DNA of 64,000 bases from Pseudomonadota bacterium (lineage in GTDB: Bacteria; Bdellovibrionota; Bacteriovoracia; Bacteriovoracales; Bacteriovoracaceae). Position numbers and translations under genes: made by a program. Position 1 is the first letter of the stretch. Every line of letters begins with the position of its first letter. Under the pieces are notes generated by a model. The model worked only from the letters and a program-made list of their open reading frames with translations. It was not told the DNA's origin and searched no databases. Below, one piece after another: positions 1-7,875 of the stretch. The stretch covers positions 186,001-250,000 of the forward strand of contig JAIYBW010000004.1 in NCBI GenBank assembly GCA_027488375.1, written 5' to 3'.

Positions 1-808
1 CCGGAGAAACCATTAAATTAGAATTCAGAGATAAATTTAAATGGGGTAAATGGTCTTGAGATAAAACAGATAAAAGGTGATCAAAATCGGAGCTTAAAAA
101 GGGCTCTCCCCCTGTGACTCGAAGAGTGTGGAGATGAGATTTCAATTGTGGCCACCACCGCCAGAAATAACCTGCAAATTTTTGAGCATCTACGGCATCT
201 CTCGGGTCTATTCTTTGAAAATCATGGGACGTAGGATAGGGCCCATGGATTTCAATTTCTTTTCTGATAGAAGAGCTCACCAAAGGATCACAATAGGCGC
301 ACCTAAGATTACAATGCGAGGAAAAACTTATCTCAAGATATTTGGGAAGTATGTTTAATATACTCTCAGGACTCGTAAGTGTTTTTGCATCCAGGCCTGC
401 CCACTCTTCGGAAGATTTAAATACTCTATCTGAAAGTGAACCATGATCTTCAATCTTCCAACAATAATCACAATCCTTGGGCCTCATGCCGTTAATCATT
501 TCATGTCGGGCCTGAATTTTCTGAGTCGTATTATGAAGGGCATTAAGATCCCGCGAGACCTTATCAAGATCAATTGCATGTCTCGGGTTGTGATGACAAG
601 AGTGAGTTTCACCTAATTCAAGATGAAGAGTACTCTGTAACCACTTGGCCTTGCAAAAGGAGGGACTAACCTTGTTCAATTCTTCCTGTGTGATTTTAAT
701 ATAATTAAGTGAAAATTTATGGGCAATGAGCTTAAGAATTTTCCCAATGAGAGGAAGGTCCTTCAATTTAAAATAAAAAATCTTAGCGTAATGAATTAAA
801 AAAAACAT
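1..808 (-). CDS. Twitch-type radical SAM protein, 3' end cut by window edge
   Basis: Reading the minus strand from an ATG at 808 gives 269 open codons that run off the left edge without a stop. Around residues 166-173 is HCNLRCAYC, the CX3CX2C motif that binds the radical SAM 4Fe-4S cluster, and further on TGGEPF, the SAM-binding GGE motif. An N-terminal Cys/His stretch (residues 52-73) precedes the radical SAM core, as in the twitch-domain radical SAM proteins common in Bdellovibrionota. The gene follows the Kelch lipoprotein gene by 20 bases on the same strand and may be cotranscribed with it. The reaction and substrate cannot be deduced. The family call is firm; the subfamily is inferred. 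Confidence 0.85.
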   Translation of the reverse strand, partial: MFFLIHYAKIFYFKLKDLPLIGKILKLIAHKFSLNYIKITQEELNKVSPSFCKAKWLQSTLHLELGETHSCHHNPRHAIDLDKVSRDLNALHNTTQKIQARHEMINGMRPKDCDYCWKIEDHGSLSDRVFKSSEEWAGLDAKTLTSPESILNILPKYLEISFSSHCNLRCAYCDPLVSSSIRKEIEIHGPYPTSHDFQRIDPRDAVDAQKFAGYFWRWWPQLKSHLHTLRVTGGEPFLSSDFDHLLSVLSQDHLPHLNLSLNSNLMVSP

Positions 809-828
809 TCTAATTTACCGCACTTTCA

Positions 829-2973
829 TTAAAGACTTAGAATTTCCCAAAAAGAAGATATCTGATTATCGTTTACTCCTTTTGAAATAAGAATATGACC
901 ATCTGGTAATAAAACTGATGAATGATTGAAGCGCGGATCACTTAAAGACGTGACTGGAGTCCATGTATTTTGATTTAAGTCATATATTTCTACGGAAGAA
1001 AAACCTAATGAACCATCTTGTGTTCCACCAGAAATGAGGACTCTATCATTTGATAAAAGAGTCGCAGAATGATTGTAGCGAGCAGTGACGAGAGGTGCTG
1101 CCGAAGTCCAAATATCTAAATCGGGGTCATAAATTTCAACCAGATTTGAAGCTACCGCTCCATCATGACCTCCCATTATTATTACTTTATTACTGGAAAG
1201 TCTGTGAGCTGTATGTCTTGCTCTTCCAACGCTCAATGAAGCCACTGAACTCCAAGTTTCTAAGCCGGGGTCATAAATTTCAACCACTGCAGAAGGTCCA
1301 CTCAACATAGACCCCCCAACAATAAGTACTTTTCCATCCACGAGTAAAGAAGCTGTATGGCCAGATCGCGCCTCACTTAAATTCGCCACATTTGCCCAGG
1401 AATTGGTTATAGGATTATAAATTTCGGCAGTATTTATAAAACCAAGGCTACCATCTCCCCCGGCCACAAGAACTTTACCACTTGATAAGAGAGTTGCGGA
1501 ATGGCCATATCGTGCCTGATTTAAGCTTGGACCTAAGGACCAGGTATTTGAATATGGGTCATAGATTTCAACGGAAGAAAGTTCAGCGACATTACCGTAA
1601 CCACCAACGACAAGCACCCTCCCATCAGGCAACATTGTTGAGGTGTGTTGGTATCTTGCATTCCTTAAAGAAGCCCCAGCTGTCCAAGAGTCACTAGAAG
1701 GATCATAAATCTCAGTCGAGTCTAAAGAATTCCACGTAAAACCCTGCCCACCAACGAAGAGAACTTTCCCATTTTGCAATAAAGTTGCAGTATTAAGATT
1801 TCTTGATTGTGTTACCATTTCTCCACTCGACCAAGAATTAGAAACGAGATCAAAAATTTCAACCAGCCTGAGTCCTGTAGAAGAAACTCCTCGACCACCA
1901 GTCACAAGAACTTTGCCACTAGAAAGCAAATTAGCTGTCAAATAAATTCTATAAAAGACTGATGTATTTCCTGCTGATGACCACAAATTTAAATTAGGAT
2001 TATAAATCTCGGCTATACTGACTCCAAATGTGCCTACGCCACCAACAACAAGAACATTCCCGTTAGGTAAAAGTACAGAGGAGTGCCCAGATCGTATCAT
2101 AGACATCGGCGCTAAATTAGTCCAAGAATTTGACAAGGGATTGAAAATTTCAACTGAATCCACGTCATTCAATAGTGATGAACCGCCTGTTACTAAAATC
2201 CTCCCATCATTTAATAAAGTTGCTGTATGACCAGCTCTTGGAATAGACATATGAGTTGCAGAGATCCAAGAACCGGTGGAAATTTTAAAAATTTCAGAGG
2301 TATCAGTTTCAACTCCAAGGGTTGAATAGCCTCCAATAATCATAATACTATCATCATCAATAAAGGTAGCAGTGTGGTTAAATCTCCCAATCGTTAAAGG
2401 ACTTTTTGAAGTCCAATTATCATTTATAGGATCATAAATTTCAGAACTGGCCTCTGACATATATCCACCAACGACAAAAACTCGACCATCTGACACAAGG
2501 GACGCTGTATGATATCTCCGTCCATTATTAAGTGATGAAGCATTAGACCAAGAATTAGTATCGGGATCATAAATTTCTACTGATGTGAGAGGGCTAACTC
2601 CATCATAACCGCCAACAACAAGCACTTTTCCATTATTGAGAAGAGTTGCAGTATGACCTGATCTTGCAAAATTTAAACTTGGACCCGCTCTCCAAAGTTG
2701 AGTGACAGGATTATAAATTTCTGTCGAAGAAAAAAAATCACCCGATCCAGACACCCCACCGACTACAAGAATCTCTCCATTACTAAGCTCAGTGGATGTA
2801 TGCTCAAAACGACCTACCTGCAAAAAAGAGGCTTTGTGATTACTAAATTTGTAAGTAACAGATGAAGATTCATCAACAGGTGAAGCTTGATCACTTATAA
2901 AGCTCAACTGACGACAGGACTGAGATAATCCAATCAATAAGATGTGTAAAACAATATTAAAAATGCAGTTCAC
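829..2973 (-). CDS. Kelch-repeat lipoprotein with 14 blades
   Basis: 714 residues from a GTG start. Residues 1-20 form a lipoprotein signal ending LSQSC, with Cys20 as the probable lipidation site, so the mature protein is probably membrane-anchored. The rest is about fourteen repeats of roughly 48 residues, each built as H(T/S)A(T/S)LL..G+VLVVGG followed by S(V/T)EIYDP....W, the Kelch beta-propeller blade. Fourteen blades fit two seven-bladed propellers. Kelch proteins usually bind other proteins or glycans and some are galactose oxidase-like, but no copper ligand set was identified. The gene is divergent from the symporter at 3240. Its ligand is unknown. Confidence 0.85.
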   Translation of the reverse strand: MNCIFNIVLHILLIGLSQSCRQLSFISDQASPVDESSSVTYKFSNHKASFLQVGRFEHTSTELSNGEILVVGGVSGSGDFFSSTEIYNPVTQLWRAGPSLNFARSGHTATLLNNGKVLVVGGYDGVSPLTSVEIYDPDTNSWSNASSLNNGRRYHTASLVSDGRVFVVGGYMSEASSEIYDPINDNWTSKSPLTIGRFNHTATFIDDDSIMIIGGYSTLGVETDTSEIFKISTGSWISATHMSIPRAGHTATLLNDGRILVTGGSSLLNDVDSVEIFNPLSNSWTNLAPMSMIRSGHSSVLLPNGNVLVVGGVGTFGVSIAEIYNPNLNLWSSAGNTSVFYRIYLTANLLSSGKVLVTGGRGVSSTGLRLVEIFDLVSNSWSSGEMVTQSRNLNTATLLQNGKVLFVGGQGFTWNSLDSTEIYDPSSDSWTAGASLRNARYQHTSTMLPDGRVLVVGGYGNVAELSSVEIYDPYSNTWSLGPSLNQARYGHSATLLSSGKVLVAGGDGSLGFINTAEIYNPITNSWANVANLSEARSGHTASLLVDGKVLIVGGSMLSGPSAVVEIYDPGLETWSSVASLSVGRARHTAHRLSSNKVIIMGGHDGAVASNLVEIYDPDLDIWTSAAPLVTARYNHSATLLSNDRVLISGGTQDGSLGFSSVEIYDLNQNTWTPVTSLSDPRFNHSSVLLPDGHILISKGVNDNQISSFWEILSL

Positions 2974-3027
2974 AATCTTATTATCGGTCAGAGCCTCTTA
3001 ATCCTTGAGTAGATAAGTCCATAATTA

Positions 3028-3049
3028 TATGCCAATAAAAATTGGCATA
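3028..3049. promoter_or_regulatory. Perfect 22-base inverted repeat between divergent genes
   Basis: TATGCCAAT and ATTGGCATA form nine-base arms around AAAA. The element lies 55 bases upstream of the Kelch lipoprotein start, in the 266-base divergent intergenic region. Symmetry and position fit an operator for a dimeric regulator. It has no T-run in either direction, so it does not look like a terminator. Confidence 0.45.
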
Positions 3050-3239
3050 CTGTGGTTCTAAAAACTTGAAACGAGCATTAGTGATCACTTTTTTCATTTT
3101 CCACTGCTCGGTATTGTCTTCATCATTTGGAATAAGAAAAAAAATAGTCCATAAAAAACTAAATGTTCATGATAGAAGATGGTGCAGCTAACTGGACTTT
3201 ATTAAATGCATAATCTAGAATTTAAAAAAGGACATATAC

Positions 3240-4700
3240 ATGGATATTCAACTCATCGATTGGGTTTTTGTAGCGGCTTACGTTATTGCCATTTTTGCTA
3301 TTGCCCTCGTATCTCGCGAGACAATGCATGAGTCGGAACTTAAAACGGCTACAGAGCTCGCCCAAGAAAAGTATATGGCCAATCGTTCACTTACTTTTTT
3401 TGAATCAATCTGCTCAATTATTGCTACCGAGGTCTCTGCACTCACTTTCGTAGGAATTCCAGCTTTTGCCTTTAAAACAAATTTTTCATTTATTCAAATC
3501 TACATGGGAGCCATTGCAGCTCGGTTTGTGATTGCCACGGTTTTCTTGCCAAGAGTTTATGATCAAGGTCTGACAATATATGAAGTCATGGCCAAGGCAA
3601 CAGGACTTCCCTCTGGAAGACGTGCCGTCGCGTTGTTTTACTCTTGTAGTAAAATTATCTCTGTTGGAGTGAGGCTTTTTTCAGGTTCAATTTTAGTCGC
3701 TCAATTCTTTGGTCTTAGTATCCCAATAGCCCTCATCTGTGTGACATGCTTAACACTCATTTATATCCAAGTGGGTGGGCTTAAAGCTGTTGTAAGGACA
3801 GATATTCTTCAGCTTTCATTATTTATTTGTGGCGGACTTCTTGCTCACTATCTTATCCCAAAGGTCAGTGGCTCAAGCTGGGCCGATCTAATGATGGCTG
3901 CCCAAGCAGCTGGTAAAACCACCATCCTTGATTTTTCTAATCCTTGGCCCTTTGTGATTGGAATCATGGGAGGATTTCTCTTTGATATGTCGACTCATGG
4001 AGTGGACCAAGACTTTGCTCAACGATTAACCGCCAATAGAAATATACGTGGTGGCCAGTATGCCATTTTCTTCTCATCTTTTATCTCTATTGCGGTGGGC
4101 TTACTCTTCTTAAGTGTTGGCGCTCTCCTTTGGTCACACTACCAGTCTCACCCTCTTCCAGCATCTGTCCCTAATGCTGATCACCTTTTCCCACATTTTA
4201 TCGTCAACTATTTCCCGACGGGACTTAGAGGCATCATGGTTGCTGGTGTGCTTGCTGCGACTATGAGTGTGCTAGACTCAACGATCAATGCCCTGTGTGC
4301 CACTTTATACAACGACATTTTTCCAAATCGTGATCCAAAAAAGATGAAATTCTATAGCTTTGTTGACTCAATCATCATTGCCACGCTCATATTTACAGTG
4401 GCCATCATTGCATCAAAGAGTGATGGTCTATTACTTCTAGGATTAAGAGCTCAGTCGTGGACAGGTGGATCACTTCTTGCTCTCTTTGCAACAAAAGTTA
4501 TCTTCAAAAAATGGTTCTCTTATAGACTCACTCCAGCAGTTGTTATCGGGGCCTATGCAGCAGGTATGAGTGGAGTTTATGTAAATACCCAAATACTTGC
4601 CTGGGACTGGAATCTGAATGTTTACTGGGGATTTATTCTGAGCACTATCTTTATAAAAATTTATTGCAGAATTGCGCCCATGAATCAAAAAGAATCTTAG
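3240..4700 (+). CDS. Sodium:solute symporter family protein (SSS)
   Basis: 486 residues, ATG preceded by AAGGA. It is hydrophobic throughout with about 13 membrane spans. It has the family motif GGLKAVVRTDILQ (about residues 180-192), the early segment EVSALTFVGIPA where the sodium site forms, and the late segment ATMSVLDSTINAL. SSS transporters use the sodium gradient to take up sugars, amino acids, organic acids or vitamins. The sequence does not reveal the substrate; length is normal for the family. A small channel-like gene follows 32 bases downstream on the same strand, so the two may be cotranscribed. Confidence 0.85.
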   Translation: MDIQLIDWVFVAAYVIAIFAIALVSRETMHESELKTATELAQEKYMANRSLTFFESICSIIATEVSALTFVGIPAFAFKTNFSFIQIYMGAIAARFVIATVFLPRVYDQGLTIYEVMAKATGLPSGRRAVALFYSCSKIISVGVRLFSGSILVAQFFGLSIPIALICVTCLTLIYIQVGGLKAVVRTDILQLSLFICGGLLAHYLIPKVSGSSWADLMMAAQAAGKTTILDFSNPWPFVIGIMGGFLFDMSTHGVDQDFAQRLTANRNIRGGQYAIFFSSFISIAVGLLFLSVGALLWSHYQSHPLPASVPNADHLFPHFIVNYFPTGLRGIMVAGVLAATMSVLDSTINALCATLYNDIFPNRDPKKMKFYSFVDSIIIATLIFTVAIIASKSDGLLLLGLRAQSWTGGSLLALFATKVIFKKWFSYRLTPAVVIGAYAAGMSGVYVNTQILAWDWNLNVYWGFILSTIFIKIYCRIAPMNQKES

Positions 4701-4732
4701 TAAATCTAAGATATATACAGCATAGTTAACTT

Positions 4733-5077
4733 ATGAAACTTGAGCATAAAAAGCAAAAAGTTGTCCCCCTATCTCGTTTTTTTAAGCGAGTCTTAAAGTA
4801 TTTTTACCTGACTTGTATCTTAATTTTACTCTCTCTCATAATTGGAGTTACTGGTTATTGCCACTTCGGAGGATTAGAACTTATTGATAGCTTCCATATG
4901 TCGAGTATGATCCTTACTGGAATGGGTCCAGTAGCAGAAATGAAAACAGAGGAAGCAAAGATCTTTTCATCTTTTTATGCACTTTACAGCGGAGTTGCTT
5001 TTTTAAGTATTACGGCCGTTTTCTTTGCCCCAATTATCCATCGGCTTCTTCATATTTTGCATGTTGATGATGAGTGA
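4733..5077 (+). CDS. Small two-TM protein resembling a K+-channel pore domain
   Basis: 114 residues. A basic N-terminus is followed by a membrane span (about 25-46), a short segment DSFHMSSMILTGMGPVAEM (about 53-71) and a second span (about 80-103). The order TM, re-entrant loop, TM and the loop pattern resemble the pore module of two-TM potassium channels, but the selectivity filter TVGYG is replaced by TGMGP. It could be a diverged ion channel or an accessory of the symporter encoded just upstream. The architecture is visible in the sequence; the function is inferred. Confidence 0.5.
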   Translation: MKLEHKKQKVVPLSRFFKRVLKYFYLTCILILLSLIIGVTGYCHFGGLELIDSFHMSSMILTGMGPVAEMKTEEAKIFSSFYALYSGVAFLSITAVFFAPIIHRLLHILHVDDE

Positions 5078-5104
5078 AGAGGTGAAGAACTTTAAAAAAA
5101 TCTC

Positions 5105-6289
5105 TTAAGCTATTTTTACTTTAGAATCTTCTTCCAAGAAATAGCACCCCTTTCGAGTTTTAATTTCAATACCGTAGATGGATCTAACTTTAGAGACAAG
5201 GCGAGTGAGCCTTTTTAAATCATCTTTCGATTCTGGGTATTCCCCCCAAAGCAATTCATAAATTAACGGTTTTGGCACTGATCCCTTAGCTGACTTCAAG
5301 AGAGACATTAACTTTTTTATTTTAGACCCTTCTGTCATCTCAATTTGCTCTGATTTATTAAAATTTGACCTGTATTTATCAAGACCGAGAGAAAAGAGGC
5401 AAACTGTCCCCTTATATTCAAATGGGTCACCATGAAGAGAGGGAGAAATCATCTTAAGCTGATTCCAACTCTCAATCGCCTTGACATCATCCGAAGCTTC
5501 CAGGGCCTTAATGACCTGAAGTTGATAATGTAACAAGGGAACTTTTATCAATTGGTCTTGAGAAATATAGATGGGAGTATTCAAGGTAAGATTATCTAGC
5601 ATTTTTTTCATAAAATTGAAGTTTTCATTTAAATGAAATTTACGATATCTCTTCATTTCGATCAGAGTTTGTTTCGCCTTCTCTAAATTTTTAAACTTCA
5701 CGTAAAACATAAACTCACTTACTAAGTGAGAAATGATATCATTCTCAGGCATCTGGTCTTTAAAGGCATTTAATTCTTCAAGAATTCTTGCTGCCTTTTC
5801 AGGTTCTCCAGTTTCATCAGCAAAAATAAACTCACATCGCTTTAAGCGATTATTGAGAATATCACTCCCATCTGTTGGTATGGACCTCAATTTTAATAAA
5901 TGAGATTGCATCTGTTTTATGTCTGAAGAATTACTTGAAAGCATAAAAAGATTGAAGACTGCAATAAAATGATAATAATTTAATTCCAATGCATTAAAAA
6001 TATTTTCAGCTTTAATTAAAAAATTTGACGATAAATGAATGTTTGAAAGATTAAGATGAGCAATCCCAAGCAATAGAAATGAATGCGCCCTAACAAAGGC
6101 CTCTTCGCTTTCTGGTAAATAACTCAGTTCATCTACAACTTTAATATTATGGTTATCTCTAATCCAAAGATGTCCCAATATTATCTTTTTCTCGGTAAGA
6201 CTCAATCGTTTATCACGAAAAGCAAGTTCCATTTTTTTATGGTTCTTATTAAGTTCCTTTAAAAGAAGATCAAATGTTTTACATTTCAC
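5105..6289 (-). CDS. TPR-like regulator with C-terminal OmpR-type winged helix
   Basis: 394 residues from a GTG start; the upstream in-frame codons reach a stop first. Residues 1-300 are helical and TPR-like (EAFVRAHSFLLLGIAHLNLS and similar). The last 70 residues match an OmpR/PhoB winged helix: PLIYELLWGEYPES, then LTRLVSKVRSIYGIEI and TRKGCYFL. This reverses the SARP order, where the winged helix comes first. A homologue of the same length and design lies at 20887-22074. Each copy follows a gene for a small exported three-cysteine protein, here 22 bases upstream. It is probably a cytoplasmic DNA-binding regulator. The target is unknown. Confidence 0.65.
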   Translation of the reverse strand: MKCKTFDLLLKELNKNHKKMELAFRDKRLSLTEKKIILGHLWIRDNHNIKVVDELSYLPESEEAFVRAHSFLLLGIAHLNLSNIHLSSNFLIKAENIFNALELNYYHFIAVFNLFMLSSNSSDIKQMQSHLLKLRSIPTDGSDILNNRLKRCEFIFADETGEPEKAARILEELNAFKDQMPENDIISHLVSEFMFYVKFKNLEKAKQTLIEMKRYRKFHLNENFNFMKKMLDNLTLNTPIYISQDQLIKVPLLHYQLQVIKALEASDDVKAIESWNQLKMISPSLHGDPFEYKGTVCLFSLGLDKYRSNFNKSEQIEMTEGSKIKKLMSLLKSAKGSVPKPLIYELLWGEYPESKDDLKRLTRLVSKVRSIYGIEIKTRKGCYFLEEDSKVKIA

Positions 6290-6311
6290 AACCGGAATTG
6301 CCTAAGGTTCA

Positions 6312-6782
6312 TCATTTATCCATAAGCTTAAAAAATTTAAGCATTTTTTCTACTTCAGGTTCAGTAATTCCATACTGGGTTTGTAGATAAGGAATCGTTT
6401 TTTGATCTTTAAGAATTGATTTTAATTTCTTCTTCGCTGTTTTATCTTGTAGGCACTTAAAATAAGCGGAAACATTAGCGCAGTGACTGTCGGCTGTGTA
6501 TGTATTCTTTAAAACGGATAGCTTTAAGTAAACCTCGATAAAGCCTGGATCGATTTCAAGATACCTTAGACCCTGGCCACGACAGATTTTTTCTTTTTGT
6601 TGAAGATAACTTGTGTACTCTCTGATTTTTTTTGATTGCTCAGAAATACCACTTCCCCCACCACCATCCAAATCTTTATCTACATTTTTAACTTCCTCCT
6701 CAACAATACCCCCACCCGTTCGAATCTGGGCATGAGATAAATGAGACAAAATAATCATGAAGATCAAAAACAAGGGTTTCAT
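6312..6782 (-). CDS. Exported three-cysteine protein paired with TPR regulator
   Basis: 156 residues with a clear signal peptide (MKPLFLIFMIILSHLSHA, cleavage after about 18). The mature N-terminus is glycine-rich (IRTGGGIVEEEV, then a GGGG run near 42-45), followed by a helical domain with three cysteines, the last two as HC-x8-CLQDK. The protein at 22071-22604 has the same layout, with SSC-x9-CMQDQ, so the two are probably distant paralogues. Both stand directly upstream of a TPR/winged-helix gene. The function is unknown; the conserved pairing suggests a sensor or exported product linked to that regulator. Confidence 0.6.
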   Translation of the reverse strand: MKPLFLIFMIILSHLSHAQIRTGGGIVEEEVKNVDKDLDGGGGSGISEQSKKIREYTSYLQQKEKICRGQGLRYLEIDPGFIEVYLKLSVLKNTYTADSHCANVSAYFKCLQDKTAKKKLKSILKDQKTIPYLQTQYGITEPEVEKMLKFFKLMDK

Positions 6783-7011
6783 ACCAACCTTGTCGGATAA
6801 ACAGCGGCAAACTTAAAGAAAATTGAATAGGACGTAATTACAGTAATCTACGCTTGAATAATAGACGTTTTTAAATTCATTAGTAGTACCCTGGATTAAG
6901 ATTCTAAGTAATTAAACAATTTTTTTCAAAAGGCAGAAGGTCACTAATGGAATCCCAAATATTTTAATTAAGTTTTCTTGAGGATAAATAAAGGAGAAAT
7001 TCTCACTTTAT

Positions 7012-7875
7012 GTGTTTACCATCTCTCTCATGGAGAACTATCAAATTTTCATCCTCATATTCTTTCTCATCCTCATAGCAAATCTTCTCTTCACTCTCCA
7101 CCGGAGAAACACTGAAGTTAAGATCCTTAAAGAGCAATTAAAAAAATACCAAGGCCCATCAGATGAGGAGTCATTTGGTAGAGGAAAATTTACAGAGCTC
7201 GGACTTATGTCAGCTGGAATCACACATGAAATTATTAATCCCCTATCCATCATACTTGGTCGAGTGGCGAAGCTTTCAAAAACAGATGTTATTCCCGAAC
7301 ATAAGACTGAATTTCAAAAAGGATTAGAGCAAATCAAAAAAAATACAGAAAGAATCAATACCATTATTCAAAGTGTACGGGATTATATTTACCGCAATGA
7401 TGAAGAGATTGAAGAGTTTATTTCACTCCGGGAGATGATCGAAGATGTCCTCATGTTTTATAGTCAAAGGCTTAAAAACCACGGAATTGAATTGCGCCTA
7501 AGAAACATTGATAAAATGTATGTCTCAGGCCATAAAGGTCAATTTGAACAGGCCTTATTGAATTTAATGAGTAATTCCTTTGAAGCAGTCGAAAAGCTAG
7601 ATGAAAAATGGATTGAGATTTCTGCCATCAAAAAAGATGAAAACGTCCAAATCTATGTTAGAGATTCCGGACATGGAATTCCTATCGATGTGAGGAAGAA
7701 AATGCTCCAACCCTTTTTCACGACCAAGACCAACAAAGGTTCTGGAATGGGTCTCACCTTAGTGAAAGGAATTGCCCAGAAACATGGTGGCGAATTAAAA
7801 TATGTTCAAAATGATGAACATACCACCTTCATGTTGCAACTTCCTGAAGCAAGTTCTTCACAGTACCATCACTAA
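7012..7875 (+). CDS. Membrane-anchored sensor histidine kinase
   Basis: One N-terminal membrane span (IFILIFFLILIANLLFTL) leads into a cytoplasmic kinase. The phosphoacceptor box is AGITHEIINPLS, the N box LLNLMSNSFEA, G1 DSGHGIP and G2 GSGMGLTLVKGIA, all intact. There is no periplasmic sensor domain and no receiver. The start is unclear: GTG at 7012 lies 15 bases after AAGGAG, while ATG at 7030 gives MENYQIF. The 3' end overlaps the kup stop by four bases in convergent orientation. No response regulator is adjacent, so it is an orphan kinase here. Confidence 0.85.
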   Translation: MFTISLMENYQIFILIFFLILIANLLFTLHRRNTEVKILKEQLKKYQGPSDEESFGRGKFTELGLMSAGITHEIINPLSIILGRVAKLSKTDVIPEHKTEFQKGLEQIKKNTERINTIIQSVRDYIYRNDEEIEEFISLREMIEDVLMFYSQRLKNHGIELRLRNIDKMYVSGHKGQFEQALLNLMSNSFEAVEKLDEKWIEISAIKKDENVQIYVRDSGHGIPIDVRKKMLQPFFTTKTNKGSGMGLTLVKGIAQKHGGELKYVQNDEHTTFMLQLPEASSSQYHH

